The notes: generated from the letters alone by a model not told the origin. Shown: positions 51,187 to 60,330, numbered from the stretch's first letter. The stretch is DNA of 64,000 bases from Sphingomonas tagetis (GCF_024211275.1 NZ_JAMLDX010000022.1:1-64000); one strand, 5' to 3'. Translations and numbers: made by a program.

Positions 51187-52685
51187 ATGCGAGGGACGCG
51201 GACGTTTCGACGAGTAGCGATGATGGCGGCGCTTGCGTGCGTAAGCGGGCCGGGCGCGGCTTCAGGCGAATCTGATTACGGGGCGCCGCCTGCTGTCAAG
51301 TCGGTCCATTCCGGCCCAATCGCAGGACGCGAGACAAGCTATCAGGCCGAAATTGGGCGGATTGCCATTCGCGACGGGGAAAACCGGCGCGCCGCATGGC
51401 CATATGGGCTATATCGCCTATCGCATTCCCTCACGCATGCCGCGCCCGGTAATTTTCGTATGAAATGGCGGACCCGATGCAAACTCTTCGACATTGCACT
51501 TCGAAGTTGCCGGCCCTCTGCCCGGACATGGAGAGGGGCTGGTTGCCAATCGGGAGACCTGGCTCGCCTACCCTAATCTGGTATTCGTCGATCCGATCGG
51601 CACCGGCTTTAGTCGGCCCACAAGCGGGAATATGCTGCCGAATTCTGCAACACGGTTGGCGATGTCGCTTCGGTAGCGGAGTTCGTCCGCGCATGGCGCC
51701 ACCTCAACGACGCGGCCGACACGCCAGTGTTCCGCGCCGGGGAGAGCTGGGGTGGGGGCCGGGCGGCGAGCGTCGGTCATCGTCTGCTTGAACAGAAGAT
51801 ACCGGTTGCCGGGCTTATCCTCATCTCGGGCGGGCCGGGCCTGCCCGGTCGGGCCTGCCCGGCCGGGCCTTGCCGCGTCCCCCGGCAACTGCGCTCAATG
51901 TGGCGGACTATACCGAGACTGCGGCTTATCACCGCAAATTGAGCGGCACGCCCGCGGATGAACGGCGTGCGGCGGAAGCCTAGCCGCGTACGGTCTGTCT
52001 GCTCGCGCTGGAAAGCCCTGCTAAGCTCACCGCCGCGGACCGGACACGCATCGTAGCCGGACTCGCGCGACTTACGGGGGTGCCAGCGGATGCGGTCGAT
52101 CGAACGACGCTATCGATCTCGCCTCGCAAATTCCTGCAATCACTTCTGAAGTCAGAGCGCAAGACACTCAATATGTTCGACATGCGGCTTACCGCCGAGC
52201 CGCCAGTGGCGTTCAGCGCGGCGGTTGAGCGCTATTTGCGTCGCGACCTGCGTTATGTCACCGCTTTGCCTTATGTGGGCCTGTGGGACACCCGGGAATG
52301 TACCTGCCAAAATGGCAAGGCCGAGCCAAGAGTCGGCGAACGATTGAATGATGCGACTGCCTCGATGTCAGAGGCGGAAGTCGCCGAAGCGGTAAAAGCG
52401 GCGGCGGCGAGCGGTGACGGCCCGCCAAAGCTCGGGCCGCCACTGCCTGCGGTGGACGAAGCGGTTGCGATCAATCCTCGGCTGCGGGTGTTGGTCGTTG
52501 CCGGACGCTTCGATTCGCTCGCCAGTTGCGCGGGCAATGACGAGCAGCAGCGCCGCCTACCAGTCTCGCTCAGTGCCGCCATGACGTTCAGCTGTTACGA
52601 TGGAGGCCATATGTTTTATCGGGACGAACATGTGCGTAGCCAATTCACCGATGCCGTCGCGTCGTTTAAAAACGGCGGGCGGTAA
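51187..52685 (+). pseudogene. Decayed serine carboxypeptidase-like (S10) gene, copy 4
   Basis: Pieces of an S10 peptidase are spread over at least three frames. An exported start (MRGTRTFRRVAMMAALACVSGPGAAS) is followed, in other frames, by VFVDPIGTGFSRP, the nucleophile motif GESWGGGRAA, and then GRFDSLASC and YDGGHMFY near the end with catalytic D and H. A GC-rich tandem repeat at 51831-51870 sits right after the GLILISGG segment and disrupts the frame. No single start could yield an active enzyme. It lies opposite the dipeptidase and was probably in the same regulon. Confidence 0.85.
51831..51870. repeat. GC-rich tandem repeat inside the S10 pseudogene
   Basis: GGGCCTGCCCGG recurs with 14-base spacing, each unit itself nearly palindromic. 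It looks like slippage expansion and lies at one of the frame breaks of the S10 pseudogene. Confidence 0.7.
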
Positions 52686-52926
52686 ACCTCTGCGCACACG
52701 CGGTCGCGCGCAACGCGCCTTCGAACGTCACTTTGCAGGCATGGATGACGCAATGCCACGCTGGCGACTTTGCCGGGGCCGCCCTCCGACCAGACGCGAA
52801 CGCGCCGAGCCAACGGCTTCTTGTGCGATCCCGCAAGATCGCGAGCGCAACATGCCTGGCGGGACGGTGACCTCGCTCACCGTGAAGCGTGCCGCAACGA
52901 GGTGAAAAGGTTGACTGGTTCAAGGT

Positions 52927-53436
52927 TCAGATCGGAACATCGGTTGTCTGCTTTATCTGCTTCATCGCGAAACTTGAGTTGATCGACCCGACGCCCGGTA
53001 GATGCAGTAGAATCCGCTTCAGATATGTCTCGTAGTCCTCGATGCTGCGGGCCATCACGCGCAGGACATAGTCGCTCTCCCCGCTCATCGTGTAGCAGGC
53101 CACGATCTCGGGATGTGCCAGCACCTCATGCTCGAACGCTTCGAGTACCTTTGACTCGTGGTTCTTGATCTTGATGAAGGCCAGCACGTTGACCGGATAG
53201 CCCAGCGCGACTGGATCCAGAATGAGCGGTCGTCGCAGGATGATGCCTGCATCCTCCAGCCGCTTGACACGTCGCCAGCATGGCGTGTGCGAAAGGCCTA
53301 TCCGCTCGGCCAGCTCAGCCATGGTAAGGTGCGGCTCAGCCTGAAGCTTCCGCAACAACTTGCGATCCATCGCATCGAGCTTCGCGGGTTCCGCAGATTT
53401 GCGCGAGTCGGAGGATGAGATTTCGTCGTTAGCCAT
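52927..53436 (-). CDS. Lrp/AsnC-family regulator of the branched-chain operon (BkdR-like)
   Basis: The protein has 169 residues from ATG 53436 (MANDEISSSD). An acidic, disordered start of 20 residues precedes the AsnC helix-turn-helix (AMDRKLLRKLQAEPHLTMAELAERIG with CWRRVKRLEDAG) and the RAM ligand domain (SGESDYVLRVMARSIEDYE). It is divergent from the bkd operon across an 85-base gap. Lrp-type BkdR activates bkd genes in response to branched-chain amino acids in Pseudomonas, and the same role is inferred here. It resembles the Lrp gene at 23024 but is not a close copy. Confidence 0.9.
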   Translation of the reverse strand: MANDEISSSDSRKSAEPAKLDAMDRKLLRKLQAEPHLTMAELAERIGLSHTPCWRRVKRLEDAGIILRRPLILDPVALGYPVNVLAFIKIKNHESKVLEAFEHEVLAHPEIVACYTMSGESDYVLRVMARSIEDYETYLKRILLHLPGVGSINSSFAMKQIKQTTDVPI

Positions 53437-53521
53437 CCATCCGAAATATAGTTCGAAAGGAACTCGCGTGGCGAGGAGAAATGGCAAAATTCTTGCGGCG
53501 ATGCGATGCTAGTCAAGCTGA

Positions 53522-54760
53522 ATGAATGACGACCTGCCCGACGCGCCCCTCAGGCTTCACATTCCGGAACCCAAGGCCCGCCCAGGGGACAAGGCCAGTT
53601 TCGCACATCTTCGGCTCGCCGATGCCGGGGTGGTTTCATGTCCTGCACCGACGACGCCGGAGGACCAATTGCGGCATTTGCCCCACACCTTGGTCCGCGT
53701 GCTGGATGACGGAGGAGATGCTCGGGGCGAGTGGGATCCGCGCCTAGATGACACGGTCGTTCTGGCTGCGCTCGAAGCGATGGTCCGCACGCGGGTGTTC
53801 GATGAACGCATGTTTCGGGCGCATCGGCAGGGCAAGACCAGCTTCTACATGAAATCGACTGGCGAGGAGGCGATCGCGGTCGGACTAAGCCTGGCGTCGG
53901 GAAAGTCCGACATGTGCTTTCCGACCTATCGCATGCTCGGCTGGCTGATGGCACGCGGCTACCCGCTGACCGATCTGGTCAACCAGATTTATTCGAATGC
54001 GGCCGATCCATTGAAGGGCCGTCAGCTGCCGATCCTCTACTCGGCACGCGACTTCGGTTTCTATTCGCTATCGGGTAACCTGGGCAGCCGCATCGGTCAT
54101 GCGGTGGGCTGGGCGATGGCATCGGCTTATCGCGGCGAGACTTCGCTGGCTCTCGGAATTGTTGGTGACGGCACCACGGCCGAGGGCGCGTTTCACGAAG
54201 CGATGACATTTGCCGCAGTCTATCACGCGCCTGCCATTCTGTGCGTCACGAACAATCAATGGGCGATATCGAGCTTCGCTGGCATCGCCGGCGGGGAGGA
54301 GACGACCTTTGCAGCCAAGGCGCTGGCTTATGGCATCCCCGGCTTGCGCGTCGATGGCAACGATTTGCTCGCGATTTGGGGCGCGGCTCGGTGGGCCGCC
54401 ACGCGCGCCAGGGCCAATCTAGGTGCCACCCTGATCGAGTTTGTCACATATCGTGCCGAAGGTCATTCAACGAGCGACGATCCAACTCAGTACCGGCCGC
54501 ATGATGAAGCGAAGGCGTGGCCGCTAGGCGATCCAGTCGAGCGGTTGAAAACCTACCTCATGCGCCGGCAGGCATGGAGCGAGGACCGGCACCAGGAGCT
54601 GATCGAGCGGCTGGGTCATGAGGTGAAGCAGGCGATGAAAGCCGGCGAAGCGGTCGGATCGCTGGGCGCGTCCAAGCCACCCGTAAGCGAGATGTTCGAA
54701 GGCGTTTTCAGCACCGCCGACTGGCGCCTGATCGAGCAACGTGCCGAGTTGGGAATTTAG
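53522..54760 (+). CDS. bkdA1: Branched-chain 2-oxoacid dehydrogenase E1 alpha
   Basis: The E1 alpha subunit decarboxylates branched 2-oxoacids from valine, leucine and isoleucine with thiamine diphosphate. The 412-residue protein has the ThDP motif GDGTTAEGAFHEAM (215-228) through NNQWAIS (244-250). The phosphorylation-loop-like YRAEGHSTSDDPTQYRP follows. The long N-terminal extension (PLRLHIPEPKARPGD) is typical of the bacterial Bkd type rather than of pyruvate dehydrogenase. E1 beta follows after three bases. The E3 gene is not in the window. Confidence 0.95.
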   Translation: MNDDLPDAPLRLHIPEPKARPGDKASFAHLRLADAGVVSCPAPTTPEDQLRHLPHTLVRVLDDGGDARGEWDPRLDDTVVLAALEAMVRTRVFDERMFRAHRQGKTSFYMKSTGEEAIAVGLSLASGKSDMCFPTYRMLGWLMARGYPLTDLVNQIYSNAADPLKGRQLPILYSARDFGFYSLSGNLGSRIGHAVGWAMASAYRGETSLALGIVGDGTTAEGAFHEAMTFAAVYHAPAILCVTNNQWAISSFAGIAGGEETTFAAKALAYGIPGLRVDGNDLLAIWGAARWAATRARANLGATLIEFVTYRAEGHSTSDDPTQYRPHDEAKAWPLGDPVERLKTYLMRRQAWSEDRHQELIERLGHEVKQAMKAGEAVGSLGASKPPVSEMFEGVFSTADWRLIEQRAELGI

Positions 54761-54763
54761 CCG

Positions 54764-55780
54764 ATGCCTTCGATGACCATGATCCAGGCGTTGAACTCGG
54801 CGCTCGCCAACAAGCTGGAGCAAGATCCCGACGTGCTGATGTTCGGCCAGGACATCGGTTATTTCGGTGGCGTCTTCCGCGTGACCGATGGATTGCAGGA
54901 GCGGTTCGGCTTGCAGCGCTGTTTCGATGCGCCGATTGCCGAAGGCGGCATCATTGCCGCGGCGATCGGCATGGGCGCCTTCGGCCTGCGCCCGGTCCCC
55001 GAAATTCAGTTCGCCGACTATATCCTGCCGGCATTCGACCAACTGGTGAGCGAGGCTGCGCGGCTGCGCTATCGCTCAGGCGGCGAGTTTTCCGCACCAA
55101 TCACGGTCCGATCCCCTTATGGAGGGGGCATTTTCGGTGGGCAAACGCACAGCCAATCGCCCGAGGCGATCTTCGCTCACATCACCGGGCTCAAGACGGT
55201 GATCCCATCAACACCCTATGATGCTAAAGGCCTGCTGGTCTCGGCGATCGAGGATGACGACCCGGTCATTTTCCTCGAACCCAAACGGCTTTACAACGGC
55301 CCATTCAACGGACGGCCCGATCAGAAGGTGGCGAGCTGGCATGGGCATCCTGCCGCAGAGGTCCCCGATGGCTTGTACCGGCTTCCGCTTGGCAAGGCGG
55401 CAACGATCCGCAGCGGGGAAGCGGTGACGATCCTCGCCTATGGCACGATGGTCCATGTCGCGCTGTCAGCCATCGAGGAATGTGGGATTGACGCGGAATT
55501 GCTCGACCTACGCTCCATCGTCCCGCTGGACATCGAAGCCATCGAGGCGTCAGTCAAAAAAACCGGCCGCTGCATCATCTTTCACGAAGCGTCGCGCTTT
55601 GGCGGCTTTGGCGGCGAATTGTCCGCTCTGGTTCAAGAGCGCTGCTTTTACCATCTTGAAGCGCCTGTCGAGCGCGTCTGCGGTTGGGATACGCCCTATC
55701 CTCACGCGTTCGAGTGGGACTATTTCCCGGGGCCCGCGCGGCTGATCAAGGCAATGTCCCGCGTCATGGAGGCCCGTTGA
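54764..55780 (+). CDS. bkdA2: Branched-chain 2-oxoacid dehydrogenase E1 beta
   Basis: The 338-residue E1 beta subunit pairs with E1 alpha in the alpha2-beta2 heterotetramer. Typical tracts are MIQALNSALANKLEQDPDVL, MFGQDIGYFGGVFRVTDGLQ, IAEGGIIAAAIGMGAFGLRP, RSPYGGGIFGGQTHSQSPE and LDLRSIVPLDIEAIEASVKKTGR. The stop overlaps the E2 start (TGATG), so the three genes are translationally coupled. Confidence 0.95.
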   Translation: MPSMTMIQALNSALANKLEQDPDVLMFGQDIGYFGGVFRVTDGLQERFGLQRCFDAPIAEGGIIAAAIGMGAFGLRPVPEIQFADYILPAFDQLVSEAARLRYRSGGEFSAPITVRSPYGGGIFGGQTHSQSPEAIFAHITGLKTVIPSTPYDAKGLLVSAIEDDDPVIFLEPKRLYNGPFNGRPDQKVASWHGHPAAEVPDGLYRLPLGKAATIRSGEAVTILAYGTMVHVALSAIEECGIDAELLDLRSIVPLDIEAIEASVKKTGRCIIFHEASRFGGFGGELSALVQERCFYHLEAPVERVCGWDTPYPHAFEWDYFPGPARLIKAMSRVMEAR

Positions 55781-57084
55781 TGGCTCGTTTCACGTTCCGT
55801 TTGCCCGACATCGGCGAAGGCATCGCCGAGGCCGAGATCGTGGCCTGGCACGTCAAGATTGGCGATCGCGTCGAGGAAGACCAGCAGGTCGCCGACATGA
55901 TGACCGACAAGGCGACGGTCGAAATGGAGTCGCCGGTGTCGGGCGTGGTGGTCGAGCTGGCCGGCGAGGTCGGCGACATGGTGCCGATCGGGTCGGGGCT
56001 GATGGTGGTCGAGATCGAGGGGGATGCGGCTGAGATTGAAGCTGCGCCGGTGAGCGAGCAGGTCGAGGAAACGATCGAGGCCGAGAATCCGGGCGTCGAG
56101 GAAGTCACTGCTCCCCTCCCGCCTGCGGGAGGGGCTGGGGGTAGGGCTGTTCAGGCAGCACCGTCGCCCGTCGCAGAAGAAGGCCCACCCCCGACCCCTC
56201 CCGCGAGCGGGAGGGGAGAAGAGCGACAGGTTCTTGCCTCGCCCGCGGTGCGGCAGCGGGCGAAGGACCTGGGCGTAAATCTCGCTCACGTGAAGCATGA
56301 TGGCCAGCATGTCCGCCACGCCGATCTTGACGCATTCCTGCGCTATGGTTCGGGCCAGGGCTATCACGCCCCGCACGCCAGCCGGGCGCGGGAGGACGTG
56401 CCGGTCAAGGTCATCGGGATGCGCCGCCGCATTGCCGAGAATATGGCGGCGGCGAAGCGGACGATACCGCACTTCACCTATGTCGACGAGATCGACGTGA
56501 CCGCGCTGGAGGAGATGCGCGCCGACCTGAACGCCAATCGTGGGCAGCGGCCCAAGCTTACCATGCTGCCGTTCATGATCGTCGCGATCTGCCGCACGCT
56601 GCCCGATTTCCCGATGCTCAACGCGCGCTATGACGACGAAGCCGGCGTGGTGACGCGGCATGGCCGGGTGCATCTCGGAATGGCGACGCAGACCGATGCC
56701 GGCCTGATGGTGCCGGTGCTGCGCGACGCGCAGGACATGAATGTGTGGCAGCTGGCGGCCGAGATCACGCGGCTCGCCGAGGCGGCGCGGACCGGCAAGG
56801 CAACCTCGCAGGAACTGTCGGGCTCGACGATCACGATCACCTCGCTCGGTCCGCTCGGCGGGATCGCGACGACGCCGGTGATCAACAAGCCCGAAGTCGC
56901 GATCATCGGCCCGAACAAGATCGTCGAGCGGCCAGTGTTTGACGGCGATGAAATTCGCCGTGCTAAGCTGATGAACCTGTCGATCAGCTGCGACCATCGC
57001 GTGGTCGATGGCTGGGACGCGGCGAGCTATGTCCAGGCGGTGAAGAAGCTGCTCGAGACGCCGGTGCTGCTGTTCGCGGATTGA
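55780..57084 (+). CDS. bkdB: Branched-chain 2-oxoacid dehydrogenase E2 (dihydrolipoyl acyltransferase)
   Basis: The 434-residue acyltransferase has one N-terminal lipoyl domain with lipoyl lysine K44 (MMTDKATVEME), a peripheral-subunit-binding domain (about 153-190; ASPAVRQRAKDLGVNLAHV) and the catalytic domain ending with the SCDHRVVDGWDAASY active-site motif (histidine about residue 406). The first linker (about 111-146) is coded by a pair of inverted palindromic repeats and translates into a Pro/Gly/Ala-rich segment. The E3-binding domain suggests that E3 is recruited from elsewhere in the genome. The gene ends the bkd operon. Confidence 0.95.
   Translation: MARFTFRLPDIGEGIAEAEIVAWHVKIGDRVEEDQQVADMMTDKATVEMESPVSGVVVELAGEVGDMVPIGSGLMVVEIEGDAAEIEAAPVSEQVEETIEAENPGVEEVTAPLPPAGGAGGRAVQAAPSPVAEEGPPPTPPASGRGEERQVLASPAVRQRAKDLGVNLAHVKHDGQHVRHADLDAFLRYGSGQGYHAPHASRAREDVPVKVIGMRRRIAENMAAAKRTIPHFTYVDEIDVTALEEMRADLNANRGQRPKLTMLPFMIVAICRTLPDFPMLNARYDDEAGVVTRHGRVHLGMATQTDAGLMVPVLRDAQDMNVWQLAAEITRLAEAARTGKATSQELSGSTITITSLGPLGGIATTPVINKPEVAIIGPNKIVERPVFDGDEIRRAKLMNLSISCDHRVVDGWDAASYVQAVKKLLETPVLLFAD
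56111..56218. repeat. Pair of inverted palindromic (REP/RPE-like) repeats inside bkdB
   Basis: The left copy at 56111-56147 begins CTCCCCTCCCGC and contains its own hairpin (CCCCTCCCGC with GCGGGAGGGG). The right copy at 56183-56218 is its near-exact complement and also a hairpin. The 108-base element is a multiple of three and codes in frame for a 36-residue Pro/Gly-rich linker. Such GC-rich palindromes are normally intergenic repeats in sphingomonads. Confidence 0.8.
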
Positions 57085-57583
57085 GGCGCATTTCACCGCA
57101 GGTCATGGGACTTGAGCGACGCCGAGGCTTATGTCTTATGGCGCGGGGTTCGCTGGCGCGCTTCGGGATATGCTGGTCGGGCAGCTTGTAGAATGGCCGG
57201 AGGCACGCAGCGCCGCTGGCGCGCAGTCGTTGGCCCCGCCGAACTGCTCGACCTGTCCACGCATTGGCACTGCAACTGATCGATCGCGCCTTCAGGCGCA
57301 TCGCGGGAGGTGGCTGAGGTCGAGCGGTTGCTCGATAAGGTGAGGCTTGAGCACCCGATCATCGAGCAAGGTTGACCGAGTCGAAGCGGACATGCGCAGG
57401 CGTCCCGCGAGCGCCGACAGCAACAACTCGATAAGCCTGGCTTTTAGCCGGCGTGGCAGGCCAATTGCGCCGTTGTCGCGCCGAGGAAGCTACGAGACCG
57501 CGCGAAGCAGCGATTGCACCGGTGTGGCCGTAAGTTGCGAAGCACCTGCGAGCCGTCACTTCTAGCCCCTGCCACCAGGTTAC
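57085..57583. other. Gene-free stretch at the right inner boundary of the cargo
   Basis: I see no credible gene in these 499 bases between bkdB and the S26 peptidase gene. Open frames are short and without recognisable domains. This is where the cargo meets the right part of the transfer operon; no transposase, att-like repeat or tRNA end was recognised. Confidence 0.5.
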
Positions 57584-58180
57584 TCAGAAGAGCCTTTCCA
57601 TGCGTTTGAGTCGCTCGATCGGCACTAGGCCGAAATAGCGGCTGTCGAAGCCGTGCGCATGCAGCGAGCCAACATAGACGAGTCCATGGGGGATAATGCC
57701 AGAGTTGCTGGCGGGGCTAAGCAAGACGCCGCCACGGCCGCGCCGCAGGCTGATTCCCAGCGGCGCGTTGTTGCAGAAGAAGCTCGCGGTCGCGTGGGTG
57801 TCGCTCGCGGGTCGCTTTGCGATCCGCAAGCGTTCCCCGGGCATGCATAGCGCATATTTGGTGACGCTGACCGGCGTGGGACCGGCGATTGGGTGCGATA
57901 GGGTGAACTGGACGAGATCGCCCTTGCGGATCGCGCCTGGCGCGGGCGCGACCGCCCAGGCATCGATCGACGGGCTCATCACCAGGGTGACCCGCCCCAG
58001 CAGCGAGGCGCTCAGCAAGCCGGCGGAAACCGCAAGCAGGATTGCCCAGAATAGGCGCTTCGTCGCGCGGGCGCGGTCGCCATCCGCTGCGAGTGCCGCA
58101 GCCGCGTCGCGCGGGAGGGCGGCAAGCCAACGTGTCGCAGAGGCCGCAAGGTTAAGGGATAGCCAGCAAAGTCTGAGCAT
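57584..58180 (-). CDS. S26-family signal peptidase of the transfer operon (TraF/TrhF type)
   Basis: The 198-residue protein has a membrane span near residues 42-66 and the S26 catalytic pattern, with S71 in MSPSIDAWAV and K108 in VSVTKYALCMPGERL as the Ser/Lys dyad, and GLVYVGSLHAHGFDSRYFGLVP near the end. Such enzymes cut pilin or other transfer proteins during F/IncP-type conjugation. ATG at 58180 overlaps the trbC end by 29 bases. It is the last transfer gene before the cargo and so marks the break in the operon. Confidence 0.88.
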   Translation of the reverse strand: MLRLCWLSLNLAASATRWLAALPRDAAAALAADGDRARATKRLFWAILLAVSAGLLSASLLGRVTLVMSPSIDAWAVAPAPGAIRKGDLVQFTLSHPIAGPTPVSVTKYALCMPGERLRIAKRPASDTHATASFFCNNAPLGISLRRGRGGVLLSPASNSGIIPHGLVYVGSLHAHGFDSRYFGLVPIERLKRMERLF

Positions 58181-59006
58181 CACGGACCTCCGCGGCGCCG
58201 CCAAGGCGCCGATATTCATCGAGCAAGCCGTCAAGCGCAGCGTCGCCATAAATGAGATGACGCGCGCGGGGACTATCCGCATCGCGCTCGCAATAAGGTT
58301 GAGTCGGATCGCCGGGGATCATCGCCAAGGCGGGCACGCGCGCGACGCCATGCTGGCGGAACACCAGCGGATCGACGATCACCTGGACGTCGCGCATCGC
58401 GCAGGTCGGGCCCTCGCACCCAGGATCGAGCCGCAGGATCTGCGCGGTAAGCTTGGCCATGGGCGCCACCTTGCGCATCCCGCCCGGCATGCCGCGAAAG
58501 GCCATCACACCGCGCGCGCGTTCGAGCTGCGCTGCATAGGCACGCAGCACCGGGAGCGGCATTGAGGACGACACGAACAACACTGGGACCCAGCCAGTTG
58601 GGGTAGGGGCGGCGGCCTTTGCGACATCGGCCACGTCGCTGGGCTCGAGTCCGAGCGATTGGCGCAGACGCTTGGCCATCGCCTCGCGTTGCGCGGCGAG
58701 TTGTGCTTCCCCGGCTGCCACGCCCGCGCGTGCTCGGGTCTCGATGTCGGGCGTGACCTTGTGCTGCTTCAACCCGTCGAACGCGCGCCGCCGCATCTCG
58801 AGCGGCAATTGCGCGGGAGGGATTGGGGAGGGGTGGGATTGCGCTTCGGGCTTGGCGCGTCCAATCGAGCCCTTGAGACGCTCCATCGCGGCGTCGCCCT
58901 CGCGCTCGATCCTCTCCTTGCCGGTTTGCTGTGCCAGGCTCGGTCCGGCGAGGAGCAGCGCGACGCTCGCGAGGGCGCTACTCGCCGATGGCCTTGAGAT
59001 AGGCAT
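58152..59006 (-). CDS. trbC: Type-F conjugative pilus assembly protein TrbC
   Basis: TrbC is a periplasmic protein of F-type pilus assembly, acting with TraW. This 284-residue copy has a signal peptide (ALASVALLLAGPSLA), a charged middle region and the TrbC domain (about 140-270) with LFVSSSMPLPVLRAYAAQLERA, VMAFRGMPGG, QVIVDPLVFRQHGVARVPALAM and HLIYGDAALDGLLDE. It overlaps traN copy 2 by 29 bases upstream and the S26 gene downstream. The domain is complete. Confidence 0.92.
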   Translation of the reverse strand: MPISRPSASSALASVALLLAGPSLAQQTGKERIEREGDAAMERLKGSIGRAKPEAQSHPSPIPPAQLPLEMRRRAFDGLKQHKVTPDIETRARAGVAAGEAQLAAQREAMAKRLRQSLGLEPSDVADVAKAAAPTPTGWVPVLFVSSSMPLPVLRAYAAQLERARGVMAFRGMPGGMRKVAPMAKLTAQILRLDPGCEGPTCAMRDVQVIVDPLVFRQHGVARVPALAMIPGDPTQPYCERDADSPRARHLIYGDAALDGLLDEYRRLGGAAEVRDAQTLLAIP

Positions 59007-60330
59007 CGATCTTGTCCTTCATGTCGATTTGAATTTCAGCGGCCCCGCGCGCCTGAATTTCCTCATAATATTCCGTGAGATCCATCTTCGCGAAGTCGAG
59101 CGCCTGGAACTCTTCCGGCGTGAAGCCGCGGCAGAGCGGTTGTCGGGGCGTGCCCCAGCCGACGCCATTGAAAGACTTGAGCTGCGGTCGGCCCTGTTCC
59201 TGCAGGATGCGGCCGAGCTTGGTATTGAAGCAGCAATGGCCCTTGGCCTTTTGCAGGCAGATGCCGAGGAAGCTCGAACTGCAATAGCTGCCGACCTCAT
59301 GGCACATGCCCGAGGCGCGGAGCATCGCGGTTTCCATGTCCTGCTGGTCACAGCCATTGAACAGCAGTTCGATCATCACGTTCACGGCCAAGCTGATCGC
59401 CAGCGAGGTCGGGTCGAAGCCGAGCAGCAAGGCGTTCGCGCCGCTGCTGGCTGCTTGGGCGGCGGTCGCGCCGGCCCGGAACGCTGTATAGGCCGCGCGC
59501 ATGCCCTTGAAGACACCCTGGACGACGGCGATCTTCGTGCCGATCGACCCGATCGAGGACCCCATGCCGTCCTTGATGATCTTGCCCTTGTCCTTGCAGC
59601 AGCTGGCAAAGGTGACGCTGAGGCCGGGCGGCCGGCAGCGCATGGCGCGGCCACTGAAGATCTCGATCCGACCCATGCAATTGCCATCCGCATCGACGCC
59701 GCCATTTGCCGGCGTGCCCGGATCGTCGATCGGCGGGACCTCCTCGAACGGCGTGGTCGCGGGATCCGCGCAGCGATGGGGCGAACAGACCGGCGTGCCG
59801 CCGTCGGCGGGAACGCCGCAGCCATGCTCGTCACCGAGCGGGCAGCGATATCGGCCTTCCGAAGAGACGACACAGGCGGTCTGCTGGAGCGGGCAATGAT
59901 AACCGGCGCTGGTCGGCATGCAGGCGGCGATCTCGCCCGGATCGGCGGCGTCCCCATTGCCGTTGAGGTCCGCGGCGCAGATTTGCGACGTGCCGGGGCT
60001 GCCCGGGGGGATCTGCGGCGGGGTCGGCTGCCCCGGGTCGGGCGGCCGTGTCGGTGTCGGCGGCTCTGCGGGCCCGATCGGTGTGGGCGGCTCCGTGGGC
60101 TCGTTCGGCACTGTCGGATCGACGATCTCGGGCAGGGGCGCCGGATCGGTGGGATCGATTTCACGCGGCAGTTGCGGGAGGACCTGCCCGGTGCTCGCCA
60201 GCCAATTGCCTGAGCCCGGGTGGTCGGTGACATCGCGCGCAGCGGCGAACTGCGTCATCACGAGGAACGCCGCGATCGCGAGCAGCACCAGTGCGACCTT
60301 GCCCGGCGGGAACCAGCTGCGCGCGCTCAT
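58978..60330 (-). CDS. TraN-like cysteine-rich mating-pair protein (second of two)
   Basis: The 450-residue protein has an N-terminal span or signal (VALVLLAIAAFLVM, 12-25), then a Pro-rich tract (about 60-110), and a C-terminal cysteine-rich half with CCKDKGKIIKDG, YCSSSFLGICLQKAKGHCCFNTKLG and PLCRGFTPEEFQALDFAKMDL, typical of the C-terminal domain of TraN. TraN is an outer-membrane adhesin stabilising mating pairs. ATG overlaps the previous stop by four bases. In F plasmids TraN is one protein; here a second TraN-like gene lies directly upstream. Confidence 0.85.
   Translation of the reverse strand: MSARSWFPPGKVALVLLAIAAFLVMTQFAAARDVTDHPGSGNWLASTGQVLPQLPREIDPTDPAPLPEIVDPTVPNEPTEPPTPIGPAEPPTPTRPPDPGQPTPPQIPPGSPGTSQICAADLNGNGDAADPGEIAACMPTSAGYHCPLQQTACVVSSEGRYRCPLGDEHGCGVPADGGTPVCSPHRCADPATTPFEEVPPIDDPGTPANGGVDADGNCMGRIEIFSGRAMRCRPPGLSVTFASCCKDKGKIIKDGMGSSIGSIGTKIAVVQGVFKGMRAAYTAFRAGATAAQAASSGANALLLGFDPTSLAISLAVNVMIELLFNGCDQQDMETAMLRASGMCHEVGSYCSSSFLGICLQKAKGHCCFNTKLGRILQEQGRPQLKSFNGVGWGTPRQPLCRGFTPEEFQALDFAKMDLTEYYEEIQARGAAEIQIDMKDKIDAYLKAIGE

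Noticed and set aside
56111..56218. CRISPR-like or terminator structure
   Set aside because: Only two inverted copies without spacers, in frame inside a coding region; better explained as palindromic mobile repeats.
55720..57096. Minus-strand frame of 458 codons opposite bkdB
   Set aside because: Antisense shadow; His/Asp/Arg-rich sequence typical of reversed GC-rich coding DNA.
58672..60213. Plus-strand frame of 513 codons opposite trbC and traN
   Set aside because: Spans two real genes in antisense and has no ribosome site or domain.
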